Source: an uncultured Pseudomonadota bacterium (GTDB taxonomy: Bacteria > Pseudomonadota > Gammaproteobacteria > Ga0077536). Taken from it: a stretch of DNA of 54,201 nt. Below are positions 27,475 to 36,420 of the stretch, in pieces. The position numbers and the translations under genes were made by a program. The notes beneath the pieces are model-generated. The model was not told the DNA's origin. It made no database searches and saw only the letters and a program-made list of their open reading frames with translations. How positions within the stretch are numbered: position 1 is the first letter of the stretch; the number at the start of each line of letters is the position of its first letter. The stretch is from assembly GCA_902597385.1 (NCBI GenBank), contig CACJXQ010000012.1, positions 1-54,201 of the forward strand. The letters are read 5' to 3'.

Positions 27475-28482
27475 ATGCTGTCTGTTATAGAGGAATTTAC
27501 TTCCAAGAGCCAAAGTGATATTCATCACAGAAGACCGTCAAACCAAAAATTAAGCGAGTCAGAAAAAGCTACCACAGAAATAAAAAGCATTTCCTACATT
27601 GAAGACTTCTGGCCTTATTTGTGTGAGGTTATCTATCAGGATCCTCAAAAGTTAGGCTTAACAGTTAAGCTAAATATTAATTCTGAAGAAAGATTGCTAA
27701 AGGCCGAAGATCTGAAAACAGGCTTTATTAAGGATAATAGCGGGATTGGCGAGGAATCTTCCAATCTGAAACTTGGTTCCATACTATCCTCCATCGCCTT
27801 GATGGAAAAAAGTATCGCCCAGGCTAGCGAAAAGTGGGCTCATTCTATGAAATTAAATCCCAGATATACATTACCCTTCACTTTAAGACATAAGGAGTTT
27901 GTCTCACTTCGGATGCTCTTTCCTGAAAAGCATAAAGCGGATAAAGCTCCCAGTTCTGAAGCCCCGACTTTGGTAACTGGCGGAACAATGACGGCAATAT
28001 ATCTTTGTTGGAACCTCCTCATGAGATCTGACTCAGCATATTCAGAGGCTTTTGATGAACAACCATCACGTCAAACCATGGAGAATATTTGGAGAGATAC
28101 CAGAGAGCTCATCTTTAGATTGGGTAACGGCAGCCTCACTTCCTTCATTTCATTAGCCAGTGCCTGCTCCTCAAATTCCGCCTCTATGATTTGGGACGGA
28201 ATGAGTGATATAGAATTAATTAATAGGGATAATCGGTACACTTGGTGTGCTAATGATCAACTCGTGAAAAGATATTCTCAAATTTTCGACAATATCGTCG
28301 AGTTCCAAAACGGCGAATATAGTGGCTGTGCGGCTCTGTTCGCTCGCGCAAAAGCCTTGCCTTTATCTGAAAAATGGGCGGACAAGGTCGAGATCACAAA
28401 AGAGCAAAATGTGTTTTCTGAATTGATAAGGTGGATAACAGCTGTCGCCAGAAAACAGTACTTTTCCTGTTTCGACGATTAG
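27475..28482 (+). CDS. Protein of unknown function in the amidase-MFS operon
   Basis: No family is recognised. The 335-residue product has no signal peptide or clear membrane segment. It has a polar N-terminal 50 residues, a central segment (SLRMLFPEKHK...LVTGGTMTAIYLCWNLL), a Ser-rich patch SLASACSSNSASMIWDG, and a helical C-terminus ending FSCFDD. The gene starts 34 bases after the amidase stop and ends 4 bases before the MFS gene, so cotranscription is likely. It could be an accessory to the amidase or the transporter. Confidence 0.65.
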   Translation: MLSVIEEFTSKSQSDIHHRRPSNQKLSESEKATTEIKSISYIEDFWPYLCEVIYQDPQKLGLTVKLNINSEERLLKAEDLKTGFIKDNSGIGEESSNLKLGSILSSIALMEKSIAQASEKWAHSMKLNPRYTLPFTLRHKEFVSLRMLFPEKHKADKAPSSEAPTLVTGGTMTAIYLCWNLLMRSDSAYSEAFDEQPSRQTMENIWRDTRELIFRLGNGSLTSFISLASACSSNSASMIWDGMSDIELINRDNRYTWCANDQLVKRYSQIFDNIVEFQNGEYSGCAALFARAKALPLSEKWADKVEITKEQNVFSELIRWITAVARKQYFSCFDD

Positions 28483-28486
28483 CAAG

Positions 28487-29644
28487 ATGGCCATCAGCAA
28501 TGATGATAAAATCATATTATCATCTTTTATAGTAGCATTCTGCGCTTTCACGAGCATCTATATCACCCAACCATTGTTGCCAATAATAGAGCAAGATTTA
28601 GACGTCTCTTCCTTTCAGTCCTCTTTATCAGTGTCTTTAGTATTGGCGGGTATTACTTTAGGATGCATCCCCTCAGGCGTTCTAGATGAAAGGATAAGCT
28701 TGACCAGCGCGTGTCTTACGGCAGCCATTCTTCTAATCGTATTGCACCTAGCTTGTGCTAAAACCTCTAATATTAGTGTCTTGATTAGTTTGAGATTCTG
28801 CCAGGGATTTTGCATACCTTTTTTAACTTCTTCGGTTGCCTCCTCTTTATCCCGGTCAGTCTCAAGGGCGAATATTTCCCGAGGAATTGCTTGGTATGTC
28901 ACCGCGACAATTCTTGGTGGTATGAGTGGGCGATTACTCGGGGGACTAACGACTATTTTCTATCATTGGAAGTTTTCGTTTATATTGTCTGCATTTCTAG
29001 TTTTTTTATCGTGTTTTTTTGTTCCTAAACTGTCCCCTTTACCACAAAAACCCTCAAAGGTTCTAAAACAAACTTCCTATTCAGCAGTAATCAGAAATAA
29101 AAATATATGGCCTTCCTATTTTTGTGCATTTTTAGGCCAAGGAATTTTCTCAGCGGTTTTCAATACAATTCCTTTCAGACTAGATTCTTATCCATTTAAC
29201 CTTTCAGCTGATTTAATAAGTTTGCTCTATATGGTTTATATTGTTGGGCTTTTTACTGGCCCACTTACTAGCAAGGTGACTACAAAAGCTGGATACCAAA
29301 AGACTCTGTTTTTAGGCGCCATTATATTAGCAGTTGGCCTTTTAATCCTTTTAGGCAGAGAGCTTTACCTAGTCATAATAGGCTTGAGCTGTGTCTGTGT
29401 CGGTTTTTTCATAGTTCATATAAATGCCGCCGCAAGACTAAACAGTATTGTCAAAACCGGGTTAGGGGAAGCAAACTCTCTATACATGATCTGGTATTAT
29501 TTAGGTGCCTTCGCCGGTGCGCTTTTGGCAATATTGGTTTTTGAAAACAAAGGTTGGAATACTTTAATATGTTTAACCCTAGCTACCCTGTGCGTCCTAA
29601 CTACAAGTGCCAGGGAAAATCACTACACTACCTATCAACGCTAG
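28487..29644 (+). CDS. MFS transporter
   Basis: Major facilitator superfamily protein with about 12 hydrophobic helices in 385 residues. FTSIYITQPLLPIIEQDLDVSS and LRFCQGFCIPFL resemble the YnfM/AraJ-like drug and metabolite exporter group. It follows the unknown 335-residue gene after 4 bases and overlaps the DMT transporter gene tail to tail by 17 bases. Substrate and direction unknown. Confidence 0.88.
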   Translation: MAISNDDKIILSSFIVAFCAFTSIYITQPLLPIIEQDLDVSSFQSSLSVSLVLAGITLGCIPSGVLDERISLTSACLTAAILLIVLHLACAKTSNISVLISLRFCQGFCIPFLTSSVASSLSRSVSRANISRGIAWYVTATILGGMSGRLLGGLTTIFYHWKFSFILSAFLVFLSCFFVPKLSPLPQKPSKVLKQTSYSAVIRNKNIWPSYFCAFLGQGIFSAVFNTIPFRLDSYPFNLSADLISLLYMVYIVGLFTGPLTSKVTTKAGYQKTLFLGAIILAVGLLILLGRELYLVIIGLSCVCVGFFIVHINAAARLNSIVKTGLGEANSLYMIWYYLGAFAGALLAILVFENKGWNTLICLTLATLCVLTTSARENHYTTYQR

Positions 29645-30509
29645 ACGCAGTGTTAACCAAAATTATCCCCAAAAATACAAGTATTCCTCCCACTATTATG
29701 AATTCGTTAAGATTCTCTCCTAGAATAATCGCGGCACTAAGAATGCCAAAAATTGGCACTAAGTTAAGATAAATAGAAGTTGATAAAGCTCCGATTTTTT
29801 CGAGAGCTTGTTGGTGCCAAATGAAAGTGATAGCAGAACTTACAACCCCCAAGAAGATTAAAAACAGTAGCGACTGAGCATCAGTGAAAATTTGAATGCT
29901 CTCCTCTATAGAAGCAAGAGGGAAAGGTGCCACCAACATTAGGCCCACCCCTGATGCATAAGTAGTAACGATAAGCGGACTGTATGTTCTCAAAGCTTTC
30001 CTGCTTACGACGGTGTAAACGGCCCATGAAAAAGCCGAACCAAAAATCAAAACAGCACCCCAACCCAACTCTTCCCTAGGCAAAGTGACTATTTGCCCAT
30101 CAGTTACAACAATAAGAATACCAACTACGCTGAAAATCATACCTAAGATACTTTTTTTCTCCGGGATTTTTCTATTAATAATAGAATCGATGATCGCAAC
30201 TTGAACCACGATAAAAGCAAAAATCAAGGAGGCCATACTCGCGCTGATATACTCTAGACCCTCATACATCAAAACGTTATGCAAAAAGATTCCAGTTAAA
30301 CCCAATAATAAAAAAGTGCCGAGGAATTTCCTTCCCACTAATTGTCCTTTCCGGCTTAACAGCAGAATCGCAAAAAGCCACGCACATGCAAAGAAGAAAC
30401 GTCCAAACGTGATAATAAAAGGCGCTTCTAGGGTGGACAAAATCTTCCCTAAAGTAGGAGTCAGGCCCCAAACAAACGTCGCGATCAATAACTTAAAATG
30501 TATTGACAT
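29628..30509 (-). CDS. EamA/DMT-family transporter
   Basis: Ten-helix drug/metabolite transporter built of two EamA repeats. FVWGLTPTLGKIL opens the first and ELGWGAVLIFGSAFSWAVYTVVSRK opens the second. ATG at 30509 is preferred since GGGGAG lies just before it; a TTG at 30521 would put that purine-rich site inside the gene. Its 3' end overlaps the MFS gene by 17 bases. Substrate unknown; many relatives export amino acids or metabolites. Confidence 0.9.
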   Translation of the reverse strand: MSIHFKLLIATFVWGLTPTLGKILSTLEAPFIITFGRFFFACAWLFAILLLSRKGQLVGRKFLGTFLLLGLTGIFLHNVLMYEGLEYISASMASLIFAFIVVQVAIIDSIINRKIPEKKSILGMIFSVVGILIVVTDGQIVTLPREELGWGAVLIFGSAFSWAVYTVVSRKALRTYSPLIVTTYASGVGLMLVAPFPLASIEESIQIFTDAQSLLFLIFLGVVSSAITFIWHQQALEKIGALSTSIYLNLVPIFGILSAAIILGENLNEFIIVGGILVFLGIILVNTASSVDR

Positions 30510-30556
30510 ACCTCTCCCCAAAAGTAGTCGTAGCTAACTAAACATCGTTTATTTCG

Positions 30557-30584
30557 TTGATTTCTCAATTTATCAATTCATAAT
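30557..30584 (+). promoter_or_regulatory. Candidate sigma-70 promoter for the luciferase-like gene
   Basis: TTGATT (30557-30562) and CATAAT (30579-30584) are separated by 16 bases in an AT-rich gap between divergent genes. The predicted start would leave a leader of about 50 bases before ATG 30640. Match is fair, not experimental. Confidence 0.35.
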
Positions 30585-30639
30585 CGATAACCATATGCTA
30601 CTCTAAGTCTTATTAATATAAGTAAATTAACATTTTTCT

Positions 30640-31527
30640 ATGCATATGAAGGATAAAAAACCTCTATCTTTTGGCGCCTGCGTTATGCCGACAGACCTGA
30701 TGATTCCTCCCACGGACATAGCCATTATGGCTGAAGAATTTGGGCTTGATTCTCTTTTTTTTGCTGAGAATAGCCATGTGCCAATTGTACATAGTAAAAA
30801 CAAGTATCACTCTGATGATATAGTTCAACCCTTCGCCCGGATGTACGATTCAATCACCGCACTCAGCGCCTGCGCGGCGGTTACACAAAAGCTGCTCCTT
30901 GGCACAGGCGTATGTTTACTAACCGAAAGAGATCCTATTATCACCGCCAAATCGATAGCTAGCTTAGATCATTTATCTAAAGGCCGAGTGGTCTTCGGTA
31001 TAGCCGGAGGATGGATTAGAGAAGCAATGGAAAATCATGGGGCTGATTTTAAGAAAAGATGGAGTATAGTTAAGGAAAACGCGATGTTAATCCGTTCTCT
31101 GTGGAAAGAGGAAACCATAGCATTTAACGGAGAATTTTCTCGGCTAAAGGGTACCATCCAGCAATTTCCGAAACCTTATACAAGAGGCGGCCCTCCAATT
31201 TATATTGGCTCGAACCATAAAAAGGTTCCTAGTAGAGTAGCGGATTACGCCGATGGATGGATGCCTATATACGATCGTTACGAAGGAGAAAACGATCCGA
31301 TCTCAGATCTGAAACAGAGTTGCAGAGAAGTCGGCAGAGACTATAGAGAAATGACCGTTCTACTTTTCGGCGCACCATACGATCATGGGCTTTTAGCCAC
31401 TCTAGCATCTGAGGGCTATCATGGTTTTATCTTCCTTGTCCCTCAAGAAAGAGCAAATAATATTGGCGACGTGTTCGAGGAGATAGCAAGCCTGAAAGCG
31501 CAGGTAGTCAAAAATTCTACAAATTAG
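30640..31527 (+). CDS. Luciferase-like (LLM) F420/FMN-dependent oxidoreductase
   Basis: TIM-barrel flavin/deazaflavin oxidoreductase. AEEFGLDSLFFAENSHVP, LLLGTGVCLLTERDPIITAKSIASLDHLSKGRVVFGIAGGW and PPIYIGSNHKKVPSRVADYADGW are typical of F420-dependent class LLM proteins. Length 295 is normal. It overlaps by 4 bases, tail to tail, a PPOX-family gene often labelled F420-dependent too. Cofactor (F420 or FMN) is unproven; no F420 biosynthesis genes are in the window. Confidence 0.85.
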   Translation: MHMKDKKPLSFGACVMPTDLMIPPTDIAIMAEEFGLDSLFFAENSHVPIVHSKNKYHSDDIVQPFARMYDSITALSACAAVTQKLLLGTGVCLLTERDPIITAKSIASLDHLSKGRVVFGIAGGWIREAMENHGADFKKRWSIVKENAMLIRSLWKEETIAFNGEFSRLKGTIQQFPKPYTRGGPPIYIGSNHKKVPSRVADYADGWMPIYDRYEGENDPISDLKQSCREVGRDYREMTVLLFGAPYDHGLLATLASEGYHGFIFLVPQERANNIGDVFEEIASLKAQVVKNSTN

Positions 31528-32000
31528 CAGTTTTTGTCCCGCTCCAACCATTGGTCGATTCCTTTTTCTCCTGAGTAAGCCCAAGCCCGCACTTTGTGCC
31601 ACTTAAATTCAATCATAGTGGGAACTGCGCCTTTGAAAAGGCCAACATCCTGGTACTGTGGATATTTTTGGAGCAAAGACTTGACTCCACTTTCCCAGAT
31701 TTCATCATTTTCAGTCACCACTCGAGCGAAACAATTCATACGGATCCACCACAGTAGGCTCCAATCCGAGGAGTAATTATCTACTAATACCATAACGTCA
31801 GGATTTACACTGATATTTGAAAGACGAGAAATGGTTGCTTTCTTTTTTGGCTTCTCATCTATCGGCGACACAATTCGATCGTTAACACGCGCAAATACTA
31901 TAGGCATAGCATCCACACTCCCGGTTATCGTTTCCAACGCCAGCCTAGCAACACCAATTTCATCCAACACGCGGAACAAATTATTTTTTGATATTTCCAT
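31524..32000 (-). CDS. PPOX-class (pyridoxamine phosphate oxidase-like) F420-type protein
   Basis: Split-barrel flavin/deazaflavin-binding protein. ISRLSNISVNPDVMVLVDNYSSDWSLLWWIRM matches the Rv0121c-like PPOX group (TIGR03668), including the double Trp. Start: ATG at 32000 is preferred to an in-frame GTG at 32012, with AGG 11 bases upstream of the ATG. Length 158. The overlap with the LLM gene may only reflect compact packing, but both may use the same cofactor. Confidence 0.82.
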   Translation of the reverse strand: MEISKNNLFRVLDEIGVARLALETITGSVDAMPIVFARVNDRIVSPIDEKPKKKATISRLSNISVNPDVMVLVDNYSSDWSLLWWIRMNCFARVVTENDEIWESGVKSLLQKYPQYQDVGLFKGAVPTMIEFKWHKVRAWAYSGEKGIDQWLERDKNC

Positions 32001-32084
32001 TACACTAAACACCTAAACAGGTTGAATAAGAATCAGAACACTAGGAAAATGTAGCGTAACTTTAAATAAGGATCAAAGTCACAA

Positions 32085-33467
32085 ATGCTATCAAGTTTTA
32101 GAAATATGGGTGCAAAACTATCCCTTTTCACTGAGCGATGGGTTCCAGATGCGTGGGTCATCTGCATGATTCTGACTGCTGTAGCAGTTCTTCTTAGTAT
32201 TTTTGGAGCAGGAGCTACCGTTGAAGAGGCGGTTCTCGCATGGGGCGACGGAGTTTGGAATCTGCTGGGACTAGCCATGCAGTTCACAATTGCCATGGTA
32301 GCCGCATCTGCGTGCGTATCTTCTCGCCCAGTACATAGGCTCTTTAGTTGGCTTTCCTCCCTACCGAATCCGGAAAAACCAACTCAAGCTCTTTTGCTAG
32401 CAGGAATTTTCTCGCTCATAACAGGCTATCTTAATTGGGCACTTTGTTTAGTCTCTTGCGCTTTATTTACGCCTTTCATCCTTCAGAAAAATCCTAAGGT
32501 GGATGTACGGGTTCTCATATGTGCGTCCTATATAGGACTCGGCACCGTTTGGCACGGAGGCCTCTCTGGATCCGCGCCTCTCATTCTAGCCACTCCCGAT
32601 AACCCGTTATTAGTTGCGACTGGAGGAGCGACCGCGGTAGTAGATAGGCTCTATCCAGTAACAGAAACCCTATTCAATCCATTTAATTTGGCTTTTTTAG
32701 TAGTAATTGGACTAGTCGGTTTAGTCGCCACTTGCTTACTACATCCTAAAGAAAATATTCGGACTCTGTCACCCGAAGAGATAGAAAAAATCATACCAGA
32801 GCTCCCATTAGAAACAAAAAAGGCCAAGACTCCGGCTGACTATATCGATCAATTTCGGGGCTGGATCCTGTTGGCGGTGGTTCTTCTCATTTACCCGCTA
32901 GGGCATTCGATTGTAACTGAGGGATTCGGAACAAGCTGGACAATAAATGCTTACAACATTAGTTTTTTAGTGTTAGCTCTATTGCTTCACGGTAGAGCGC
33001 CATCATTTTTAACGGCCTGCAGAAACGGGGTCGACTCCGCTTGGGGAATTATTGTCCAATTCCCTTTCTACGCTGGAATATTTGGCCTACTTCAAAAAAC
33101 CGACTTAGGAGACTGGTTGGGAAACTTCTTCGCTGAAATAGCCACTACTGCTACCTATCCTTGGGTAGTTTATGCTTACTCAGGTCTCATGAATCTGTTC
33201 GTCCCTTCCGCGGGTTCCAAATGGATGATAGAGGCTCCTTTCCTTCTTCCAGCTGCAGAGAAACTCGATGTCTCTGTAGTAACTACACTGTTGGCATATT
33301 CCTACGGAGATTCAACTACTAATCTTATCCAACCCTTTTTTGCTATTCCCATCCTAGCCGTAACTAGGCTTAGATTTGGAGATGTAGTGGGTTACACTTT
33401 CATGGTTGCTGCAATTTGTTTTTGCGTCTGTTCAATAGCGATGTTTCTTATTCCCGCCCAACTTTAG
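32085..33467 (+). CDS. atoE: Short-chain fatty acid transporter AtoE family
   Basis: Large multi-pass inner-membrane carrier (460 residues). Features include RWVPDAWVICMILTAV near the N-terminus, a run of 10 or more helices and the motif GDSTTNLIQPFFAIPIL close to the C-terminus, as in AtoE. AtoE imports acetoacetate and short fatty acids in E. coli. AAGGA lies about 11 bases before the ATG. No ato degradation genes flank it, so the substrate here may differ. Confidence 0.85.
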   Translation: MLSSFRNMGAKLSLFTERWVPDAWVICMILTAVAVLLSIFGAGATVEEAVLAWGDGVWNLLGLAMQFTIAMVAASACVSSRPVHRLFSWLSSLPNPEKPTQALLLAGIFSLITGYLNWALCLVSCALFTPFILQKNPKVDVRVLICASYIGLGTVWHGGLSGSAPLILATPDNPLLVATGGATAVVDRLYPVTETLFNPFNLAFLVVIGLVGLVATCLLHPKENIRTLSPEEIEKIIPELPLETKKAKTPADYIDQFRGWILLAVVLLIYPLGHSIVTEGFGTSWTINAYNISFLVLALLLHGRAPSFLTACRNGVDSAWGIIVQFPFYAGIFGLLQKTDLGDWLGNFFAEIATTATYPWVVYAYSGLMNLFVPSAGSKWMIEAPFLLPAAEKLDVSVVTTLLAYSYGDSTTNLIQPFFAIPILAVTRLRFGDVVGYTFMVAAICFCVCSIAMFLIPAQL

Positions 33468-33474
33468 CGAGTAA

Positions 33475-34809
33475 TCAATAAAACTCGACGTATCGATCCT
33501 TCTCCCAGTCTGATACATGTCGACAATAGTCAACCCACTCCATTCGTTTAATTTTTAAAAATTCATCGACAATAGATCCCCCAAGCGCATTGCGAAAAAA
33601 TCTATCTTTCTCCAGTTCATCGAGCGCTTGGCCTAGATTTTGAGGCAATACTTCTATTTTATTCTTTTTCTTCTGCGATTCAGACATCTCATACAAATTT
33701 ACATTCATAGCAGGCCCAGGATTCAATGCCTTTGTAATCCCATCCATCCCAGCAGCAAGCATAGCGGCCATTGCTAGGTAAGGATTACAACTGGAATCAG
33801 CTAATCGATACTCCAACCTACCAAAAGGCACCCTCACCATTGCACTCCTATTGTTATCTCCATACGTGACATAAGCTGGGGCCCAAGTGGCGCCAGACAT
33901 GCTCTCACCCACCACTAAACGTTTATATGAGTTGACAGAGGGAGCAGAAAAAGCAGTTAACGCTCTAGCGTGCTTTAAAATGCCCGCCAAGAAATGGTAA
34001 CCCAATTTGGATAAACCTAACCCCTGCCGATCAGATTTATCTTCGAAAGCATTTTTCTTATTACCTTTCTGTGCCGACACATGCATGTGCATACCGTTAC
34101 CGGTTTTATTTCTGAAAAGCTTGGGCATGAAACTCGCGATTAGATCAAACTCTTGCGCAATCTCACCTGCAGCCATTCGAAAAAAAACATATTTATCTGC
34201 AGCGTTTAGAGCATCTGAATAGGTATAGTTTATCTCAAACTGTCCGTTCGCATCTTCATGGTCTATTTGGTACACATCGAAATCGACTTCTTGTAAGCAA
34301 GCAATGAGTTGCTCTAAAAAGACCCTACTTCTGGAAAGGCCTTTATAGTCATAGCAGGGTTTTTCTAACTGGTCGGAGGGGTCCGCGACACTTATTTCTC
34401 CAGACTCTGAACGTTTTAACAACATAAATTCAGGTTCTATACCCACATTGAAGGTAAGTCCCATACTTTTTCCAGCTGCAATCTGGTTTTTTAAAATCAC
34501 CCTAGTATCTAGGGGGTAAGGTTTTCCCTCTACGTTCCCATCGCAAACAATACGAGCATACCCTTTTTGCCACGGAACCAAAGACAGACTACTTAAATCC
34601 CCGACAGCCATGAAGTCAGGATCGTGAGGTTCCATTCCCAAACCCCAAGCGGCAAAACCTGCAAACCCTGCCCCCTCTTTCAAGACAGTCCTAAAATGCG
34701 CTATTGGAACAGATTTCGTTTTTGCCACTCCGTGAATATCGACGAACTGCGCTAGTATGAATTTTACGTTATTTTCTTTTAAAAACTTTTGGGCGGCTTG
34801 TAGGTTCAT
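33475..34809 (-). CDS. Type III glutamine synthetase-like ligase (GlnT/GMAS group)
   Basis: ATP-dependent glutamate-amine ligase of the glutamine synthetase fold. The N-terminal [14 protein letters not shown], the GIEPEFML metal-binding segment, [15 protein letters not shown] and RVEYRLAD-like [14 protein letters not shown] are active-site blocks. The 444-residue length and the end [14 protein letters not shown] fit the GlnT/gamma-glutamylmethylamide synthetase group. ATG 34809 is chosen because AGGGG lies 7 bases upstream; an upstream in-frame start adds 17 unlikely residues. The ammonia-versus-methylamine acceptor is not resolved; no mgs/mgd genes are seen. Confidence 0.85.
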   Translation of the reverse strand: MNLQAAQKFLKENNVKFILAQFVDIHGVAKTKSVPIAHFRTVLKEGAGFAGFAAWGLGMEPHDPDFMAVGDLSSLSLVPWQKGYARIVCDGNVEGKPYPLDTRVILKNQIAAGKSMGLTFNVGIEPEFMLLKRSESGEISVADPSDQLEKPCYDYKGLSRSRVFLEQLIACLQEVDFDVYQIDHEDANGQFEINYTYSDALNAADKYVFFRMAAGEIAQEFDLIASFMPKLFRNKTGNGMHMHVSAQKGNKKNAFEDKSDRQGLGLSKLGYHFLAGILKHARALTAFSAPSVNSYKRLVVGESMSGATWAPAYVTYGDNNRSAMVRVPFGRLEYRLADSSCNPYLAMAAMLAAGMDGITKALNPGPAMNVNLYEMSESQKKKNKIEVLPQNLGQALDELEKDRFFRNALGGSIVDEFLKIKRMEWVDYCRHVSDWEKDRYVEFY

Positions 34810-34870
34810 TAAGATCCCCTTTTTTTGTCCATTTCTATACCAACATGCGTAAGAACGCAAAAACGGTTAT

Positions 34871-34899
34871 TAAGATTGAATAATTATATTACAATCTTA
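34871..34899. repeat. Inverted repeat in the glnT-yaaA divergent gap
   Basis: TAAGATTG at 34871-34878 is an exact inverted match to CAATCTTA at 34892-34899, separated by 13 A/T-rich bases. It may be an operator for the divergent ligase or for yaaA. No other evidence. Confidence 0.35.
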
Positions 34900-35008
34900 G
34901 TCTGGATAGATTAACAAAAAAAATATTGCACTATCACCTTAAAACACTTCCCTTTATCTTCACAAATAACGAAAATAGGAGAATATTTAAAGTTTCCAGG
35001 TTTAAAAA

Positions 35009-35785
35009 ATGCTAATTATCCTCTCCCCCGCTAAAACATTAGACTTCGATACAACCTCTCACACCGTAAAAAGTACAAAACCTCCCATGTTGACCAAAGC
35101 AGAGGAATTAATACGCGTTATGCGAAGAAAAGACGTAAAGGAAATCAGACAATTAATGAAGGTAAGCGAGAAAATTGCCTCCCTAAATATAGAGCGTTAT
35201 CGAGATTGGTCAATAGAGAACAACAAGTCGCAGGGCAAACAAGCCATTTACGCATTTATGGGTGACGTCTATGCCGGCCTAGATGCTGCCTCGTTCAGCG
35301 CTGAGGATATCAAATTTGCTCAAACCCATCTGCGGATTCTCTCTGGCTTATATGGCATGTTAAGGCCTCTAGACAAAATGCAAGCCTACAGATTAGAAAT
35401 GGGTACAAGGATCACGACCGAGAAAGGAAACTCCCTCTATGACTTTTGGGACAAACAGGTGACGTTGATGCTGAACAAACATGCAAAAATCAGCGGTTCG
35501 ACCTATTTACTAAATCTTGCTTCCGAGGAATACTTCAAAGTTATAAAAAAACAAGAATTGAATCTAGACTTGATTTCCCCAATATTCAAAGATAAGAAAA
35601 ATGGGAAGTATAAGATTATTTCTTTTTACGCAAAGAAAGCCCGAGGCATGATGGCAAGGTTCGCAATAAAAAATCGAATCACAAATCCTGCAGATTTAAC
35701 CGAATTTAACGAGCAGGGGTACTTTTTTGATTCTACCAACTCCGACCCCCACGCTCCTGTTTTTCTTCGAGAAGACCAATCTTAA
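35009..35785 (+). CDS. yaaA: Peroxide stress protein YaaA
   Basis: YaaA/DUF328 protein, which binds DNA and limits iron-driven oxidative damage in E. coli. The start LIILSPAKTLDF, FMGDVYAGLDA, HLRILSGLYGMLRPLD and the C-terminal FYAKKARGMMARF match the family. Length 258 is typical. It is divergent from the glutamine synthetase-like gene and followed after 46 bases by a cyclophilin gene. Confidence 0.95.
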   Translation: MLIILSPAKTLDFDTTSHTVKSTKPPMLTKAEELIRVMRRKDVKEIRQLMKVSEKIASLNIERYRDWSIENNKSQGKQAIYAFMGDVYAGLDAASFSAEDIKFAQTHLRILSGLYGMLRPLDKMQAYRLEMGTRITTEKGNSLYDFWDKQVTLMLNKHAKISGSTYLLNLASEEYFKVIKKQELNLDLISPIFKDKKNGKYKIISFYAKKARGMMARFAIKNRITNPADLTEFNEQGYFFDSTNSDPHAPVFLREDQS

Positions 35786-35831
35786 TAATATTTAACGAAT
35801 ACACTTTTATAACAGCAATTAAGGACTCAAC

Positions 35832-36407
35832 ATGTTGAAAAACTTAACAGTAAGCACTATTTTATTATGTCTGGCAGCCAATGGACAAGCGTCTGAAAAT
35901 CTCGTTTTAATTGAAACAAGTGAGGGAAATATCACCATAAAATTAGATTTCGATAAGGCTCCTATTACTTCGGCCAATTTTATTAAGTATGTTGAATCTG
36001 GTTTCTTTAACAACACGATATTTCACAGAGTTATTCCAGAGTTTGTGATACAAGGTGGTGGATTTGAACACCCCATGAATAGAAAAGAAACTTTGCCGCC
36101 GATTGAAAATGAGGCAGATAATGGCCTTAAAAACTCACGCGGAACGCTCTCCATGGCAAGAACCTCGGATCCTAATAGCGCAACCTCTCAATTTTTCATT
36201 AACCTCGTCAATAATGATTTCTTAGACCACAAGGGCAAAGACGCAGCCGGTTGGGGTTATGCGGTATTTGCCAAAATCACTTCTGGAATAGAGGTAATAG
36301 ATCGTATTGCAAGTATTCCCACCACCTCTTTTAACGGAATGCAAGACGTCCCCAATACACCCATAACTATAAACAACGTTTCGCTCCTATCCGGCAATAC
36401 TGAGTAG
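35832..36407 (+). CDS. Periplasmic peptidyl-prolyl cis-trans isomerase (cyclophilin, PpiA type)
   Basis: Cyclophilin fold with an N-terminal signal peptide (about residues 1-20, ending GQAS). FHRVIPEFVIQGGGF holds the catalytic Arg, followed by SQFFINLVNNDFLD and VFAKITSGIEVIDRIA. Length 191. It likely helps fold exported proteins. AAGGA precedes the ATG. It lies 13 bases before the uup-like gene, a probable operon. Confidence 0.92.
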   Translation: MLKNLTVSTILLCLAANGQASENLVLIETSEGNITIKLDFDKAPITSANFIKYVESGFFNNTIFHRVIPEFVIQGGGFEHPMNRKETLPPIENEADNGLKNSRGTLSMARTSDPNSATSQFFINLVNNDFLDHKGKDAAGWGYAVFAKITSGIEVIDRIASIPTTSFNGMQDVPNTPITINNVSLLSGNTE

Positions 36408-36420
36408 CGACAAGAAAACG

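Noticed and set aside
34810-34860. N-terminal extension of the glutamine synthetase-like gene
   Set aside because: The internal ATG at 34809 has a good AGGGG ribosome site and a family-like N-terminus.
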